This document shows positions 41,231 through 52,800 of a DNA stretch of 64,000 nucleotides, in pieces. The notes beneath the pieces were generated by a model. The model ran no database searches. It saw nothing but the letters and a program-made list of their open reading frames with translations, and was not told the DNA's origin. This stretch comes from Neoechinorhynchus agilis. Taxonomy: Eukaryota; Acanthocephala. The translations under genes and the position numbers were made by a program. Position 1 is the first letter of the stretch; each line of letters begins with the position of its first letter. The stretch is taken from positions 2,852,001-2,916,000 of the forward strand of contig CM121342.1 of NCBI GenBank assembly GCA_051530055.1, written 5' to 3'.

Positions 41231-42670
41231 ATTTATTCATTCATTTTAATTAGCCATGCATCCTTCCTCGCTCTTTCGATGCATTTCCTTGGGTACCCAC
41301 CTATTTTGAAGATATCCCATAGTCGATCGACCCCTAATAGCGCAGAACATGCTTTCTCTATTGAGAGAGTTAAAGGCGTTCCGAAAATCGCACTTAAGAA
41401 TCACGCACGGCTCTGAGCTTCTCGTAGCAAAGTTTCGGAGCGAGTGGACAATAGCTTCCGCCCCGCAGGATGTGCAGCAGCCCAGTTGGACTGGACGAAG
41501 TTGCTGTCCGGTTTTCTCTGTAATACGTTTGCAGAGAATTTTTCCTGTGAGTCGGCGTATCGTCGAAGATACGGCGATGGGACGGATCCCACCTTCTTTT
41601 TTGTGAGGGCACACAATGAGGCTCCGAAAAATAGGTCCCTTGCAACGGAGTTCAGGTCCTCTCCAGTCAGGCGGTCGACTATTCGAGAAAGCGCACTTCC
41701 TAGAGAGAGCTGCTTCACCAGTTGAAAAGGACATCATGTCCTTTAGGTGCTGAGGCCTTAGTCCGTCAAACCCGTGACCCGAACCATTTGCAAAAGTTGA
41801 GATGGCCTTTTTTATCTCTGAAATTTGAGTGGGCGTCCTGTCTTGTATGGGAGGAGATGGACTACTACATGGGTGCTTCGACCGGAGTATTTGTAGCGTC
41901 TCGCTGTCTCCTTGTGCAAAACTGTCGGAGGATGACAATAACCGAACAGCCCCCGAACATCCCCGTCCGCAGGGTTCGAAGAGACACGTTCAGTCAGTGA
42001 TAGCATTGAAAAACGGCAACGAAACCATTCCTTCGTGCGTCCCTTACGAACGTCACTTTTTCCTTGATTGTTGATGTCAAAGACACCCCAGAATCATCAC
42101 TGGTGCAAAGGACTAAGCGCAGGACGAAGCAATCGTTGAGCAATCCCGTAAATGCTTTTGCGACTTGATATCGTGCGCCCCTTGGGATCCGTTTCAGGAC
42201 GTTCCTGGGCAGAACCCGCACGATATCAGGTATCGAAATAGAATCAATGGTGATCTGAGAGATCCCAGCCATAAACAGATCGGTTGAGTGTGGTGGAGAA
42301 CCAGACCCGCAATAGCGGCGGGGACCATGGACAAACAAAACCCCCAGATTGGTTAATTGAAAAGACTTACCGCAAACCGGACACAAACCAGTAGAGACGC
42401 GTGGGAGCCCGGCGGCGTTGATCTTCTCAAGTTCTGCGTGATCAATAAGTGGCTCGTTCAAGGCGTCTGCGTCAGTAACTTGATGAGCAGAATTTCGGCC
42501 TGGTGTCCCGGTAGCGTTGGGCGTTTCTTCGGTCTTTTCACTTGGCTCGTTTTGGGCGAGCAGGTTTCCGTCTTCATATTTTTGTCTAGCATCCAGGTTC
42601 GGAGCGAGGCGAGGGGACGGCATCGATGTCGTCGGTGGTGGAGGCGGCATCGGTAAGGAGGGATCTAACA

Positions 42671-42690
42671 TTTATTCTGATTGGCGAATT
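42671..42690 (-). promoter_or_regulatory. Displaced CCAAT block of cluster gene E
   Basis: TTTATTCTGATTGGC here equals the block found about 113 bases upstream of genes A to D. Gene E lacks it at the usual place, since its flank is broken at 39030 by the LINE. Homology to the other flanks stops soon after (GAATTC instead of TAACGC). Confidence 0.5.
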
Positions 42691-42699
42691 CTTTAAAGA

Positions 42700-43330
42700 C
42701 GAAATATAAAATCTGCCTGTCTGTATTGTTGATTTATTGAAGGCAATATTGCTGAAATACACCCTTTGGTTCAAGTTATAAGTGAATGTTTCTAACTTTT
42801 TGATAACATTTTAATGCGAGCGCTGCGGTCTCAATTTCTTATTTACGCTTGCGTCGTGCTTGAACTTTACGACTACCTCAAATCTGTTTTCTAGTAATTC
42901 CCGAACAACTCTTTTCGCGTGCAAAATTCAGTCTTTCCATTTTTTCTTAATTATTTCGTATTTTTGCATTCTATTTATCGAGAATAATAATGAACATAGC
43001 ATTCTTCAAGTCTCTAACACTTTCCTAGCCAACTTCAGAAAAATGTCGCATGTTACTAAGTTTGCGGCCGTTTCAGATGAAGAGCACGGTCTAAAAAAGA
43101 ATAATATCCACACTGAAAGTGGTTATCTAGCACAATAATCGCCTTGAGTTTACTGTTTCGAAATCTCTAAGTACGTCGAATGCTCTTGTATACAAATTAA
43201 ACCATTTTGCTCATCACGTCATGACTTGATGTTTTAAATAGAAGACAAGAAACAAAAGCAAAGTTGAGAACCATCGTGGTTTTTTATTTTATTTAGCATA
43301 AAATGATTCGTCAACAACAGTCCACGTATT
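42700..43330. other. AT-rich DNA, no supported gene
   Basis: A 92-codon plus frame (42860-43138) has ordinary AT-rich composition and no motif. Nothing else seen. Confidence 0.4.
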
Positions 43331-43334
43331 TTTG

Positions 43335-45150
43335 AAGAATTTAGCCTTTATAATAACACGTTTATTGAAAATACAAAGAAAGGTTTAGGAGGAGCCATGT
43401 ATCTTTGGGTCTTCATCCGTTAATATTGGTATATGCAGTCGAGGGATGTCCGTTCTGGTGATAATATCTGGTCGGAGGGATGTTTATTCAGGTAGGAACT
43501 ATCCAGTCGAGGGAGGTTTGTTCGGGTGAGAATGTGTCCGTTCGTTTGAGAATATTCGGTTGGGTTGGAAGGTCTGTTCTGGTGGTAATATCTGATCGGG
43601 GGGATGTCTATTCGGGTGGGACTATCCAGTAGAGGGAGGTTTGTTCGGGTGAGAATGTGTCCGTTCGTTTGAGAATATCCGGTTGGGTTGGAAGTTCGGT
43701 CCACCCGAGGGAGGCTCGTCCGGGTGAGAATGTGTCCGTTCATTTGAGAATATCCGGTCAGGTTGGAAGTTCGATCCACCCGAGGGAGGCTCGTCCGGGT
43801 GAGAATGTGTCCGTTCGTTTGAGAATATCCGCTTGGGTTGGAAGATCCGTTCTGGTGGGAATTGATGTTTATTGCTTGCAGGAGCGCTTGTAAGGTTGGT
43901 CTTTCCTCAGAAGCCCGAGAAGATTGTGCAGCATGGAAAAAGGAGCGTAGATTTAGAGAGGTGCAAGGTTGATGGAGGATGAAACGAATTAGGATTACGA
44001 GTGTTATGCTGGTGTGAAAAGGGAGCGATAAATTGTAGAAATTGTGGTTGTAGGGTTAAGAGGCGTTTTGATTGTTTTATGAAAATAGCATCAAGGCATT
44101 CGGTGAGAGGGGGAGTGTCAGTTGTACAAATTTTAGATGCTATTTTTTGAAGAATTTCAAGACGACGGATTAGCGATTTGGGAAGGTTGCAAAATATGGG
44201 ATAACCGTGGGTGAGGTGTGGTAAAATAAAGCAGAAGTAAAATTTGTAGAGATCGGTTGAAGGGATTAATAAATGTCGGGGGCGTCTGAGGAGATAAATT
44301 TTAAAAGTGTTGTGCTTGAGGAAGAGTGATGTGCGAGTCCCATTTCAAATTTGATTAAAATTGGAGACCAGAATTCTTAAGTAAGTGACTCGTAGGATGT
44401 CATTTAGAAGATCAAGGGATGATGTGGGGTTGCGGGAGAGAAGGGATCATTTCGAAGCATTTAGGGAAGTTGAGGTGTAGTTTGTGATTGGTGCAGAAAT
44501 CTTTCATATGGATGATTTCGTTAGAGGTTAAGGAGAGGGAGTGGTGTTTGGTGATTGAGTGATGAGGATGGGATCACCGCCATTTAAGAAAAGTTTAGAG
44601 TAAGACGAGAGCAGTTCAAGTTCGTCCGAGAAAATATCAAAAAGAAATGGTGACAGGACGGAACCTCGAGGTACGCCTTTGGCGAGGGTTATCGAGGGGG
44701 TAGCTCGGCACCGAATGTATTGTTTGCGATTGTGAAGATAAGATTCGGGCCAGCGGATCTGCCACTAGTTGGGACCAAAATCGGAGTAGGCCCGGAGAAG
44801 GAGTGAATGATCCACGGAGTCGAATGCTTTCAATAAGTCCAGTTGAATGAGACGGGTGACTTAGGAGGGATTATTGTCGAGGTTACGTAGAAGCGTGTCA
44901 TAAATGCAAAGTAGGGCATCGGTAGCAGAAAATTTGGCTCGGAAGCCGAATTGTAGGGGCGATAATTTGTTGTTGAGAAGTGAAAGAAGGTGAGATTTAA
45001 AACATTTTTCAATGATTTTTGAAAGAGCGGGTAGAATGGAAATTGGACGGAATGAAGCGCATTTTGGCAAGTTTCGAGGTTGCTCAAAACATTTTGGATC
45101 CACTGTCCCTTCTAGAAAATTTGCTAATTTTTCGTAGAAATCCAAATTGA
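43335..45150 (-). mobile_element. LINE (CR1/Jockey-like) RT and 3' end
   Basis: Minus strand: 45145-44861 reads FRPISILPALSKIIEKCFKSHL, LSPLQFGFRAKFSATDALL. Just downstream come LDLLKAFDSVDH (RT motif with catalytic Asp) and GVPRGSVLSPFLF. Later frames are decayed; the YADD box is eroded. The 3' end (ATAATAACACG) is at about 43340. Its 5' portion including the endonuclease is absent. Closest relative in the window: 1803-2590. Confidence 0.75.
43500..43870. repeat. Minisatellite in the LINE 3' region
   Basis: Four imperfect units beginning GGGTGAGAATGTGTCCGTTC, two about 75 bases long and one about 120 through an extra block. The related copy at 1893-2087 has one unit. On the minus strand the units stay in frame (YSQTNGHILTRT repeated), so the repeat may be coding in the LINE. 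Confidence 0.75.
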
Positions 45151-45264
45151 ACCCTACATAGTTGAGTATCCCTTACAAAGTGTTATTTTTGTCATAGAAG
45201 AAGCACATTAAACAATGGTGTACAAGTGAAGCATTGTGATGACTTGGTCTACTGGTTCATATAA

Positions 45265-45501
45265 ATGTTTTCTGATGACAACACGAGCATTTCTCAACAA
45301 ACTGATATTACACGAATGACTGGAATACTCAAGCAATTGTTACAATGCCCCAGGAAGTTTTTGTCAATGTTTAAATGCAAGGAGAAGGATAGTCAATCAA
45401 TAGACGACTCTTCTCAAAGGGGATTTTTTAGGAGAGTACTAAAGAAGTTCCTCTGTGGAGCATGTAGCGATAAACATCAAATAAGAAGATCGAGCGAGTA
45501 A
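45265..45501 (+). CDS. Short basic ORF, uncertain
   Basis: 78 codons: MFSDDNTSISQQTDITRMTG, then a Cys/Lys segment (LLQCPRKFLSMFKCKEK), a Ser/Asp stretch and an amphipathic basic end (GFFRRVLKKFLCGACSDKHQ). No family recognised, no signal peptide, no repeat overlap. Codon use looks plausible but the length alone is not convincing. It could be one exon of a longer gene. Confidence 0.3.
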   Translation: MFSDDNTSISQQTDITRMTGILKQLLQCPRKFLSMFKCKEKDSQSIDDSSQRGFFRRVLKKFLCGACSDKHQIRRSSE

Positions 45502-45939
45502 TCAAGAACAGTTTAACAGCCTAAGGTATTATGAAGAGTTAAAAGCTCCTTCTTCAGACCGCGTTTTATTTCTCACTGCCTTGGTAGCATTATTATGAAA
45601 GGGTTTAAATAAAACTCGTTTATCCTTGAATTTCTGGTCTTATTTACTAATAGCTAATTCCAACGTTCAAGGATATTTTCCGTATGTATACGAAGTGGTT
45701 ATGTCTTATGGCATTTAAGACATTATTTCGTTCGTAAAAATGCACCTTTGGAACGTATAAAAACTTATAAATGCAAATTTTAGTATTATTTTAAAGGAGC
45801 TCAAGGATAGTTCAGTATGAAGACTTTATATCATGATGATGTTGTAAGGCTTTCGATGAGCTTTAGCTCGCCCTTTAAACTTTCATAATTGTCCGCATTG
45901 TTGGACTTAATTTTTTGTACGATTTAAAGAAACGTTCAA

Positions 45940-46405
45940 AATAAAAACCAGTTATTCAAATCCATGGAGAATACAACAATTGGCGACCAGGGTAAAGCGG
46001 ATATGACAAAAGAATTGCTGCAGATGCTAAGAGAGGAACAATTACGGAATCCTGAATTGCGCGAACGAATTCTCGAACTGAAGCAGGAAAAACAAGTACC
46101 TCGAGCATCAGTGTCTCAATTCCGCCAATTCGTTTGCGACAAGGAGGCATGGTCCCGACTATGTGGGGCAACTAGAGCAACATTTCGTTGCCCATTCCAT
46201 GAAGGAAAACGACAAGAAAGCTTACTTGTTCGCATGGATTGGACCCCGGACATATCAACTAATAGGAAAAATACTAAATGTAACCGACTCAATCAGCTAT
46301 TCAGATACAGTATCTGCTCTGATCGATCACCATAAAAAACCGATTCACGTGGTGGCTGCTAAGTACGCTTTCGCGCATGCCAGAAGCTCGTTGGATCGCG
46401 AATAA
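45940..46405 (+). mobile_element. Ty3/gypsy-type gag fossil
   Basis: It begins after CAGTTATTCAAATCCATGG, shared with the element at 56.6 kb, as MENTTIGDQGKADMTKELL. Then comes a gag-like capsid segment (HSMKENDKKAYLFAWIGPRT, IDHHKKPIHVVAAKYAFAHA). No pol follows, so the copy is truncated and broken. The stretch 45510-45940 before it holds nothing I recognise. Confidence 0.6.
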
Positions 46406-47633
46406 TTGTCAATTTCTTCCAAAAGAGACATTAACCGAGAACGAGCCAATTGCGGGATCTTCTCATCCTGAGTACTCCATCCGAATAGATTTGGACGCAG
46501 ATCCTACGCTCTGAAAGTAGCAACCATCCACGAGACGGCCAAGCGAACAAAAACCATACTAACGAGAGAAGTACCAGAGGAATCTTGCTCTACAGAATCG
46601 ATTGAGTGGTACCAAGGAGACGTGTTCGGAATGCTCGAAGAAAAATATACATTAAATAGTGAAAGTTCTTGCGTTACGCAAAAGTGATAAATTGCATTTC
46701 GAATTGAATGGGGAGTGAAGGCCACTTTCACGGCTAATAAATTTTATTGGGCACACAGCCTACGAATATGGTACTTAAACGCACTTGGCATCTCCATACG
46801 CCTTTACGGTAAAATAGCGAAAGCTCGAAAATAAAGATTTTTCTTTATCATTGCAACAAACAAAATTTGATCAATTATGCGGCTAGAATATCAATTAGTC
46901 TTTCACGAGATTTTGAGGATGCGGTTGTCAGAAACTACATGGCGATGCTGGACAACAAATCAAGTGCGCATCTTAGAAGAACTCGTCTGCATCAAATGAA
47001 TCGTGAATAAATTGAGTGGACTTCGTCTCCAGCGACTAAAATGTCATTTAAGAGAAACGTAGAACAAAATTCATTCATTGAGGGATAGTTTAGATCGATC
47101 ATGACAGTTTCTGAGAACCGGTCTTGCTGACTGGGAACAAGATCAAGTACTTAATTGTGCGAAGATTGTGAGCGAAACTGCGAAGCGGATTGCGAAAGAT
47201 CGTATGAAAGGCAAACACAGTAAGTTCAACGGCCTAACAATTGAAACCTGTGATTGGAGGAATGTAACAAACCTCGATGATAAAGAGACAGGACGAATGC
47301 GTGTTACTCTCACAAGGACCATCTCCTTCGAAAAAACTGAGTGGATGTTTCACGATTAGGACTCAGTTACTCGTGAGATCATTGATGGAGAACAAGGGAA
47401 AAATGCCACGATTCAGAGTAGCAATGAGGGCGAGATAACAAAATGATTATGGGAAAGTAGGCCGCAGTTCGATTTCGAGAGGCGAGTGATTGCAAATCCT
47501 GGAGCTGATGACTACACCGAGAGACGTTTGCTCCAAGTGCCGGAGGTATGGAAGTTCCTACGAATCGTTACAAGTTCTTGATAGTCCCGCTTTTCTGAGT
47601 GTTTTTTAATTAACCTATCTCGTCACCCTTATT

Positions 47634-47792
47634 TGATGGACAGGGTTGAACGTGACCTTCCGAAGAGCCGGAACTCATCAGTGAGCTTCCTACTCCATTC
47701 AGCGACATTTCGTTCCCATCATCGTCCGCCTACTCCAGAGGTGCATACGAGTTATAGTTCGGAGAATGTCTCGCGTTCAACCCTGTTCATCA
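47634..47792. mobile_element. Small TIR element
   Basis: TGATGGACAGGGTTGAACG and its complement CGTTCAACCCTGTTCATCA (one mismatch) bound about 159 bases. Inside, the minus strand carries GCTCACTGATGAGTTCCGG, related to the bodies of the elements at 36757 and 57164. Confidence 0.55.
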
Positions 47793-48031
47793 TAAGGAAG
47801 GCGTAAGATGAAGTTTGAGAGGTGAATTAAAAAACTCAATCGTTGCACGGATCAGAAAGTTAAGTTGAATCTAATTCAAGCTGAACAAGACTCATTTCCA
47901 CGGGTGAAGAGGAGATTAAGGGACAAGTCGATTCATATTTCTTTGAGTGACAAAAACGGTGACCGAAATTCGATCGATATTCGGATTACAGACTAAAACT
48001 TAGAATAAAGCCACCCTGACACCATTTCGAC

Positions 48032-48059
48032 CTGAAGAAGTCCGACGAGATGGAGGAAA
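48032..48059 (+). ncRNA. Hammerhead-ribozyme-like core
   Basis: CTGAAGA, a TCC/GGA stem with loop GACGAGAT, then GGAAA. ATATT pairs with AATAT after a 13-base loop and is followed by C, as expected for stem III and the cleavage base. A stem I is not evident. Homologous to 13042-13069. Confidence 0.45.
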
Positions 48060-49604
48060 TATTGTGAAAAAGAATTAATATCTTTCCTTCTCATCATCAA
48101 AAAATTCATAAAGGTGTAGAAGCGATCATTCGGTTGGATTTATCGCCTCCTCTTGCAAAATATATGACAAAATAAAGGACGATTACGAATTGAAGCGACA
48201 GAAGTTGAACAACATCTTTTGAGAAGTGATAGCCGCACGACATTTGAAATGAGTAGCTTCATGCATGGAACGTCGTGGTCGTCCGTGATGTATCCAATGG
48301 TCAGTCCTCTAAGACTTAAATGCAGATTAATTGGGCAGTCAATGGACCTGCTTGAAGATTATCTCGCTATCTGGTGATTAGCCCACTGCTTCAGAGAATG
48401 TTGAGAGCTTACTTAATTCTCTGAATGTGCGATACAATGACCAAAATAGTAACCAGGTTATGTCTTTTGATTTTGTCTCGCTCTATACGAACGTCGACAA
48501 CCAGGGAACGGTACGAGCACTCCAGAAGCGATTAAATCAGATCGAAGAGAACTTAAACCTATTCGGAATGCTACCGAGGGGCGTGATTCGAATCACTCGA
48601 ATGACCGACTTTATAGACAAATCCGTGGATTGTTCATGGAAAAAGTCTTGCCTCCGTCTTTGCAATGATTTCCTCGTTGGTTTGGAAAATCAGCGGATCC
48701 TACAACATTTAACGTTTTATCTCCACTATTTTTGGATGATGTGCTGTTCACCTACAAAGAAGATTGTGAGGTCGATGACATGAAGAGGAGTTTGAATTCT
48801 GTGGATCCCACTTGGAGGGATTAAGGTTACGCGAGACAAACCATCGGATTATCCGCCGTTTTCCAATTTGTGTTTTAAAGTTAATCAGGTCACTGATTTC
48901 AGTTGGTATCGCAAATTGTAAAAGGATAGTCACGCATCGAGATTCCCATCATCAATTAGTAATGAAACGGTCAATTTATCGTGGAGATGCCCAGGACAGC
49001 GCTGGTTTGCTCATCGTCGTTAAGGGAGAAACGATTGGCGATAGATAGAATGAACGCAACTTTTACGATCCCATATAACAGTGAAATGTTAACTAGTGCC
49101 GGTCCGGGTAACTATCGCCGAAGCACTTCTTATGTCCCGGATAATTACAAAGGGGAAGGTGTTTCCTCAGACAATGAGCAAAGGAGAGAGTTCTGGGCAT
49201 CAGTTCGGTAAAGCCCATAAACTGCCAAAGAGGCGGGACGAACTTTCCACACTTCGATGTCGCTAATTTAACGCACACTTCACAACTCGTTTTGCTTTTG
49301 TAGATTCCTGCAGAAGACGGCGAAAGCTCGAAAATAAAGACTTCCTTTTGTCATTACATCAGCCCTCTCCCAAGTATCAATTTGAAAGCAAAACTTGAAC
49401 AATTACATTACCTAGAAAGGTTTCACCGTTTATGAATTTCAAAATATACGAAGCATATGTTTTTTTTCTGATCTTGCTATTTTTTGTAAATATCACACCA
49501 AATTATATAACATTGATTTACTGATTAAATGGATCGGGATTAAAGCATTGCTCGTAATTAAGGTCTCAAATAATCCTCGTGATGACATTCTTAGTTTTGT
49601 GTAA

Positions 49605-49830
49605 GATGTCCCGGATGGTTACAAAGGGGAAGTTGTTTCCTCAAACAATGAGCAAGAGAGAGTTCTGGACATCACTTCGGCAAAGCCCAAAAACTGCTCA
49701 ACAGACGAAGCGAACTTTCGACTTCGATGTCGCTTCCTGAAAAAGACGGCGAAAGCTCGAAAATAAAGATTTTTTACGATAACAGTAGCCCTCTCCCAAG
49801 TGTCAATTAAAAAATAAAGCTTGATCTGAC
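49605..49830 (+). repeat. Dispersed repeat R, copy 5
   Basis: Partial copy beginning GATGTCCCGGATGGTTAC, with CATC.CTTCGG, CTTCGATGTCGCT and GACGGCGAAAGCTCGAAAATAAAG. It lacks the TTTAACGCACACTTC block present in copies 1, 2 and 4. It lies just 3' of the PLAT gene. Confidence 0.6.
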
Positions 49831-49863
49831 AATCATTTTATTTCGAATAACACAATAGAACGT

Positions 49864-52800
49864 TTAAATCTCATCTACAGTTTCCTCAGGACTTTTAATG
49901 GGATTTAAACTTCGTCCAGCGTTGGTAGCATCCTGCTTGCTCCCGTCTTTTTCCGTACTTAACTGTCCTGATTTTTGAATATGTCATCACTTTAATTTGA
50001 TTAAGCGCAATACTTACCATTGGCCTGTAAATTCGACTTGAATTCATTACGTTTCCCATTGGCATCACCGACACCAACTGCATCCAAATCAATATATTCA
50101 TCAATCTCTACGAAATTATGCCGTAGAGTAATTAAAAGGAAAGCTCACTTACTTTGACTTCTGTTCATATCCATTTGAAGCTCGAGACCTTTTTTATTCG
50201 CCCTCCTTTGTGACTTCGGCTTGCGTTGTCGAGGTGGCCGCTGATTGTGATCACTTTGCGCATCGACGATTTCTGCGTCCTTCGGATTTGTCTGTTGAAT
50301 TTCGGATTGTTTTTGGAGGTCGCCCTTGAGCGACTCATTCGATTGCTTTAAACGGCTCCGCATATCGGCTTCAATTTCCATCTTTACTTTGGCTTCATCC
50401 ATCATAGTATCTGTAATTGTCCTTAAGTGGAATCAAACAATAGAATCCGCACTCACCTCCGAGTTTTGTTTTACTACTTGATGTTTGCTTTTCATTCACA
50501 GAAGCCTCCTTTTTTAATATGTTTAACTTTTCTGATAGTCTTGATATGTTTGTCTTATCTTAATTTTTAAGAAAATTTATCTTGTATACAAAAATTACAG
50601 ATTTTACCTCTAACATTGTCTACATTTTCTAACATTTCATCCTGAGGCTCAGCCGTCACTTTTGTTGAATTTTTAATGCTTCTGGAACTATCAAGAAATT
50701 CGGCTTGACCATTGTTTTCATCATTGAATTCGGGGGCATCTAAAATCTCGCAAAGGTTAACGGAAGGTCAGAAGGGAGTACAATAGTACTTTCACCGGAC
50801 GATTCGTTTTCAATAGATTCTTTGTTTTTATCATTTCGAACAACATTTACTTCTTTGGCATCAGAAACTTCTTTTGCAGTACCTGCAACAAGGACTTAGA
50901 ATTATGGCGAGAAACGTACAACAAACCATTTATGTTAATTTCCCGATTTGAAATTTCTCCGTCATTATTAGAGGTCGCCTTTAGTTTTTGCGACTTTCCT
51001 GAACCTTCAGGACTGTGCTCATGTTCGATCTCTACCTCCTCTAGATCGCCGAATAAAATATTTGAATTGATGGGAAAGACCAACCTCGACCATCTAAAGG
51101 TTTCTCAGAACTTTCTTTGTCCTTCCTATCTGCATTCGATAATAGTGCTTTTGATTTGAGTGCACGACTATCTGTAGTGAAATTAATCCACGAAAACGTA
51201 GCGAGGAGAGCTAACCCTTTATGATTTCATCCTTTATAGAACTTTCTTTACCATTTTCATCATTCAATTTCTCAGATCTCCGTGGACTAATTGAATGAAC
51301 TCCTTGACTTTCAGCCTTACTCTCATTTTCACTCGAGGAAATATCTGCAGTCAAGTAGTTGCTCAGAATTGCAATTAAAGGCAAATAAACCTCTGTGATT
51401 TACATCCTCTTCAGCATTTCCTTTACTCTCCGTGTTACTTTGCCCATTGAACTTGTCAGATTCTAGTGAATGCCCAATGCTGTCTACCTTGTTCTCTCTA
51501 CTCCCTTCCTGCCCGTTATAAGAAATTCCTGCAACATTTTTGGGTTTGAATATTCTTATAAAGGAAAACGGACCAACTCGTCTTTCATGCGAACCAAGCT
51601 TAACATTATCCTGTTTGCCCGATTTTTCAGACTTTCTGGAATGTTTTGAACGCTTTAATTTCTGATCAGTTGCCTTTTTATTTTCATCGGACATTGCTAC
51701 TTGATCTGTGTCACTTTCTGTATCACTTCTGTTTTCGCCATCCATTAGACGTTCCAGCGTCTTGGCTTCATGGGATAAAATATCTAAGGTCAAGCCTTTA
51801 CGCTATCTAGAAACATGGAAACGATTTTACCATCCGTGTTAGATTCCGCCGATTCAATAGGAGTTTTTGAACCATCTATCTTACTATCGACTTCTACATA
51901 AAAATGTTCAGGTAAAGATGGAAAAATTAATGTGGATGCCGATACGCACTTCTGCCAAATTTGGTTTTTCTAACAGATATCGACCTTTCGGATGTGTTTT
52001 TCACATTCGTTTTAACTTTATCTAGTGTGCCAATTATGCAAGTGATTTACAGATAACGAATAAGCCTTTAATTTCAGCATAAACACCTTTTCTCTTTCTT
52101 GGTGACTTTCTAGACTTTTTAGTATCTTCTAATATATCGACGTGATTACTTGTACATAAAACAACTGGACTTACCCGATCGAGTCGTTTCAGATTCATCT
52201 GACGATGTTCCTACAATCACAATTCTTTATCTATATTTGTCTGAGCAATAACTTACCTTTATCGGTGATATTTTTTGCTTTATTTGTCTCTTGATTTTTT
52301 TGGAAAGCGAATTGTAAATATTGACTCGAAATAAACCTACCTTTTTGTGATTTCTTAAACAGGTTGTTAAAACCTCTCGCGTAAACTTTTTTACCTTCTA
52401 AATTAAAAAAATTCAGCGTTTAGAGCACATTTAATTAACAGTTCTTTAAAAATAACAAGTAAGGACAAGGCAAATGAATAAAAAATGAAAATTGTTGTTT
52501 TGCCCAGGTCATTTTACACCTTTAACCTACATTCTATAACTAAAATTGTTCTAAGAAACAGGAGCAGAATACCGTACTCCTCTGTTTCTAATACCCAACC
52601 TCGCAAATCCTTTAGTTTTTCTCCATTAATCACATCTTTATCTAAACTTGAATCTTCACCTGAATCGATATCGCGTTCGAACTCTATGGAGAATGATGGA
52701 CTTTTATCCATTTTTCATTAGGCACTCACTGTCTTGCTGGTACATCAGAGGTGTAATAGAATCCACCCGTGTGCCTTTTACATTCATCGGTTTATTACCA

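Larger units (their letters stand above)
39031..42670 (-). mobile_element. LINE-like retrotransposon with N-terminal zinc finger, broken and interrupted
   Basis: On the minus strand, 42671-41994 encodes a Pro-rich start and a finger CPVCGKSF...HGPRRYCGSGSPP. 41938-41246 encodes RT (GHGFDGLRPQHLKDM, GGIRPIAVSSTIRRL, ILKCDFRNAFNSLNRES). 40665-40141 continues with the catalytic box WYLDDATLGDD and SKxEV-type GKCEVL. 40004-39567 is the C-terminal region (ARLLAVSTRESGAWLEAVPL, LRLGLPICTPHRC) and 39515-39330 follows. The frames are separated by stops and shifts. This RT type is common in invertebrates; I cannot name the clade. A Penelope-like fragment (40665-41230) interrupts the RT. Near-identical TCTAACTTTT / TCTAACATTT at the ends look like a target duplication. 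Confidence 0.75.
46735..49410 (+). mobile_element. Penelope-like element remnant flanked by R repeats
   Basis: R copies lie in direct orientation at 46740-46890 and 49100-49410. Between them are a hammerhead-like core (48032-48059) and a Penelope-type RT palm start at 48427-48600 (MSFDFVSLYTNVDNQGTV), with further RT sequence to about 48830. The 46880-48000 portion has only short frames (one of 63 codons at 47168) that I cannot assign. No GIY-YIG is visible. The copy is broken in several places. Confidence 0.5.

Noticed and set aside
42860-43138. 92-codon plus ORF with a hydrophobic stretch
   Set aside because: AT-rich chance composition; no partner exon, motif or conserved start context.
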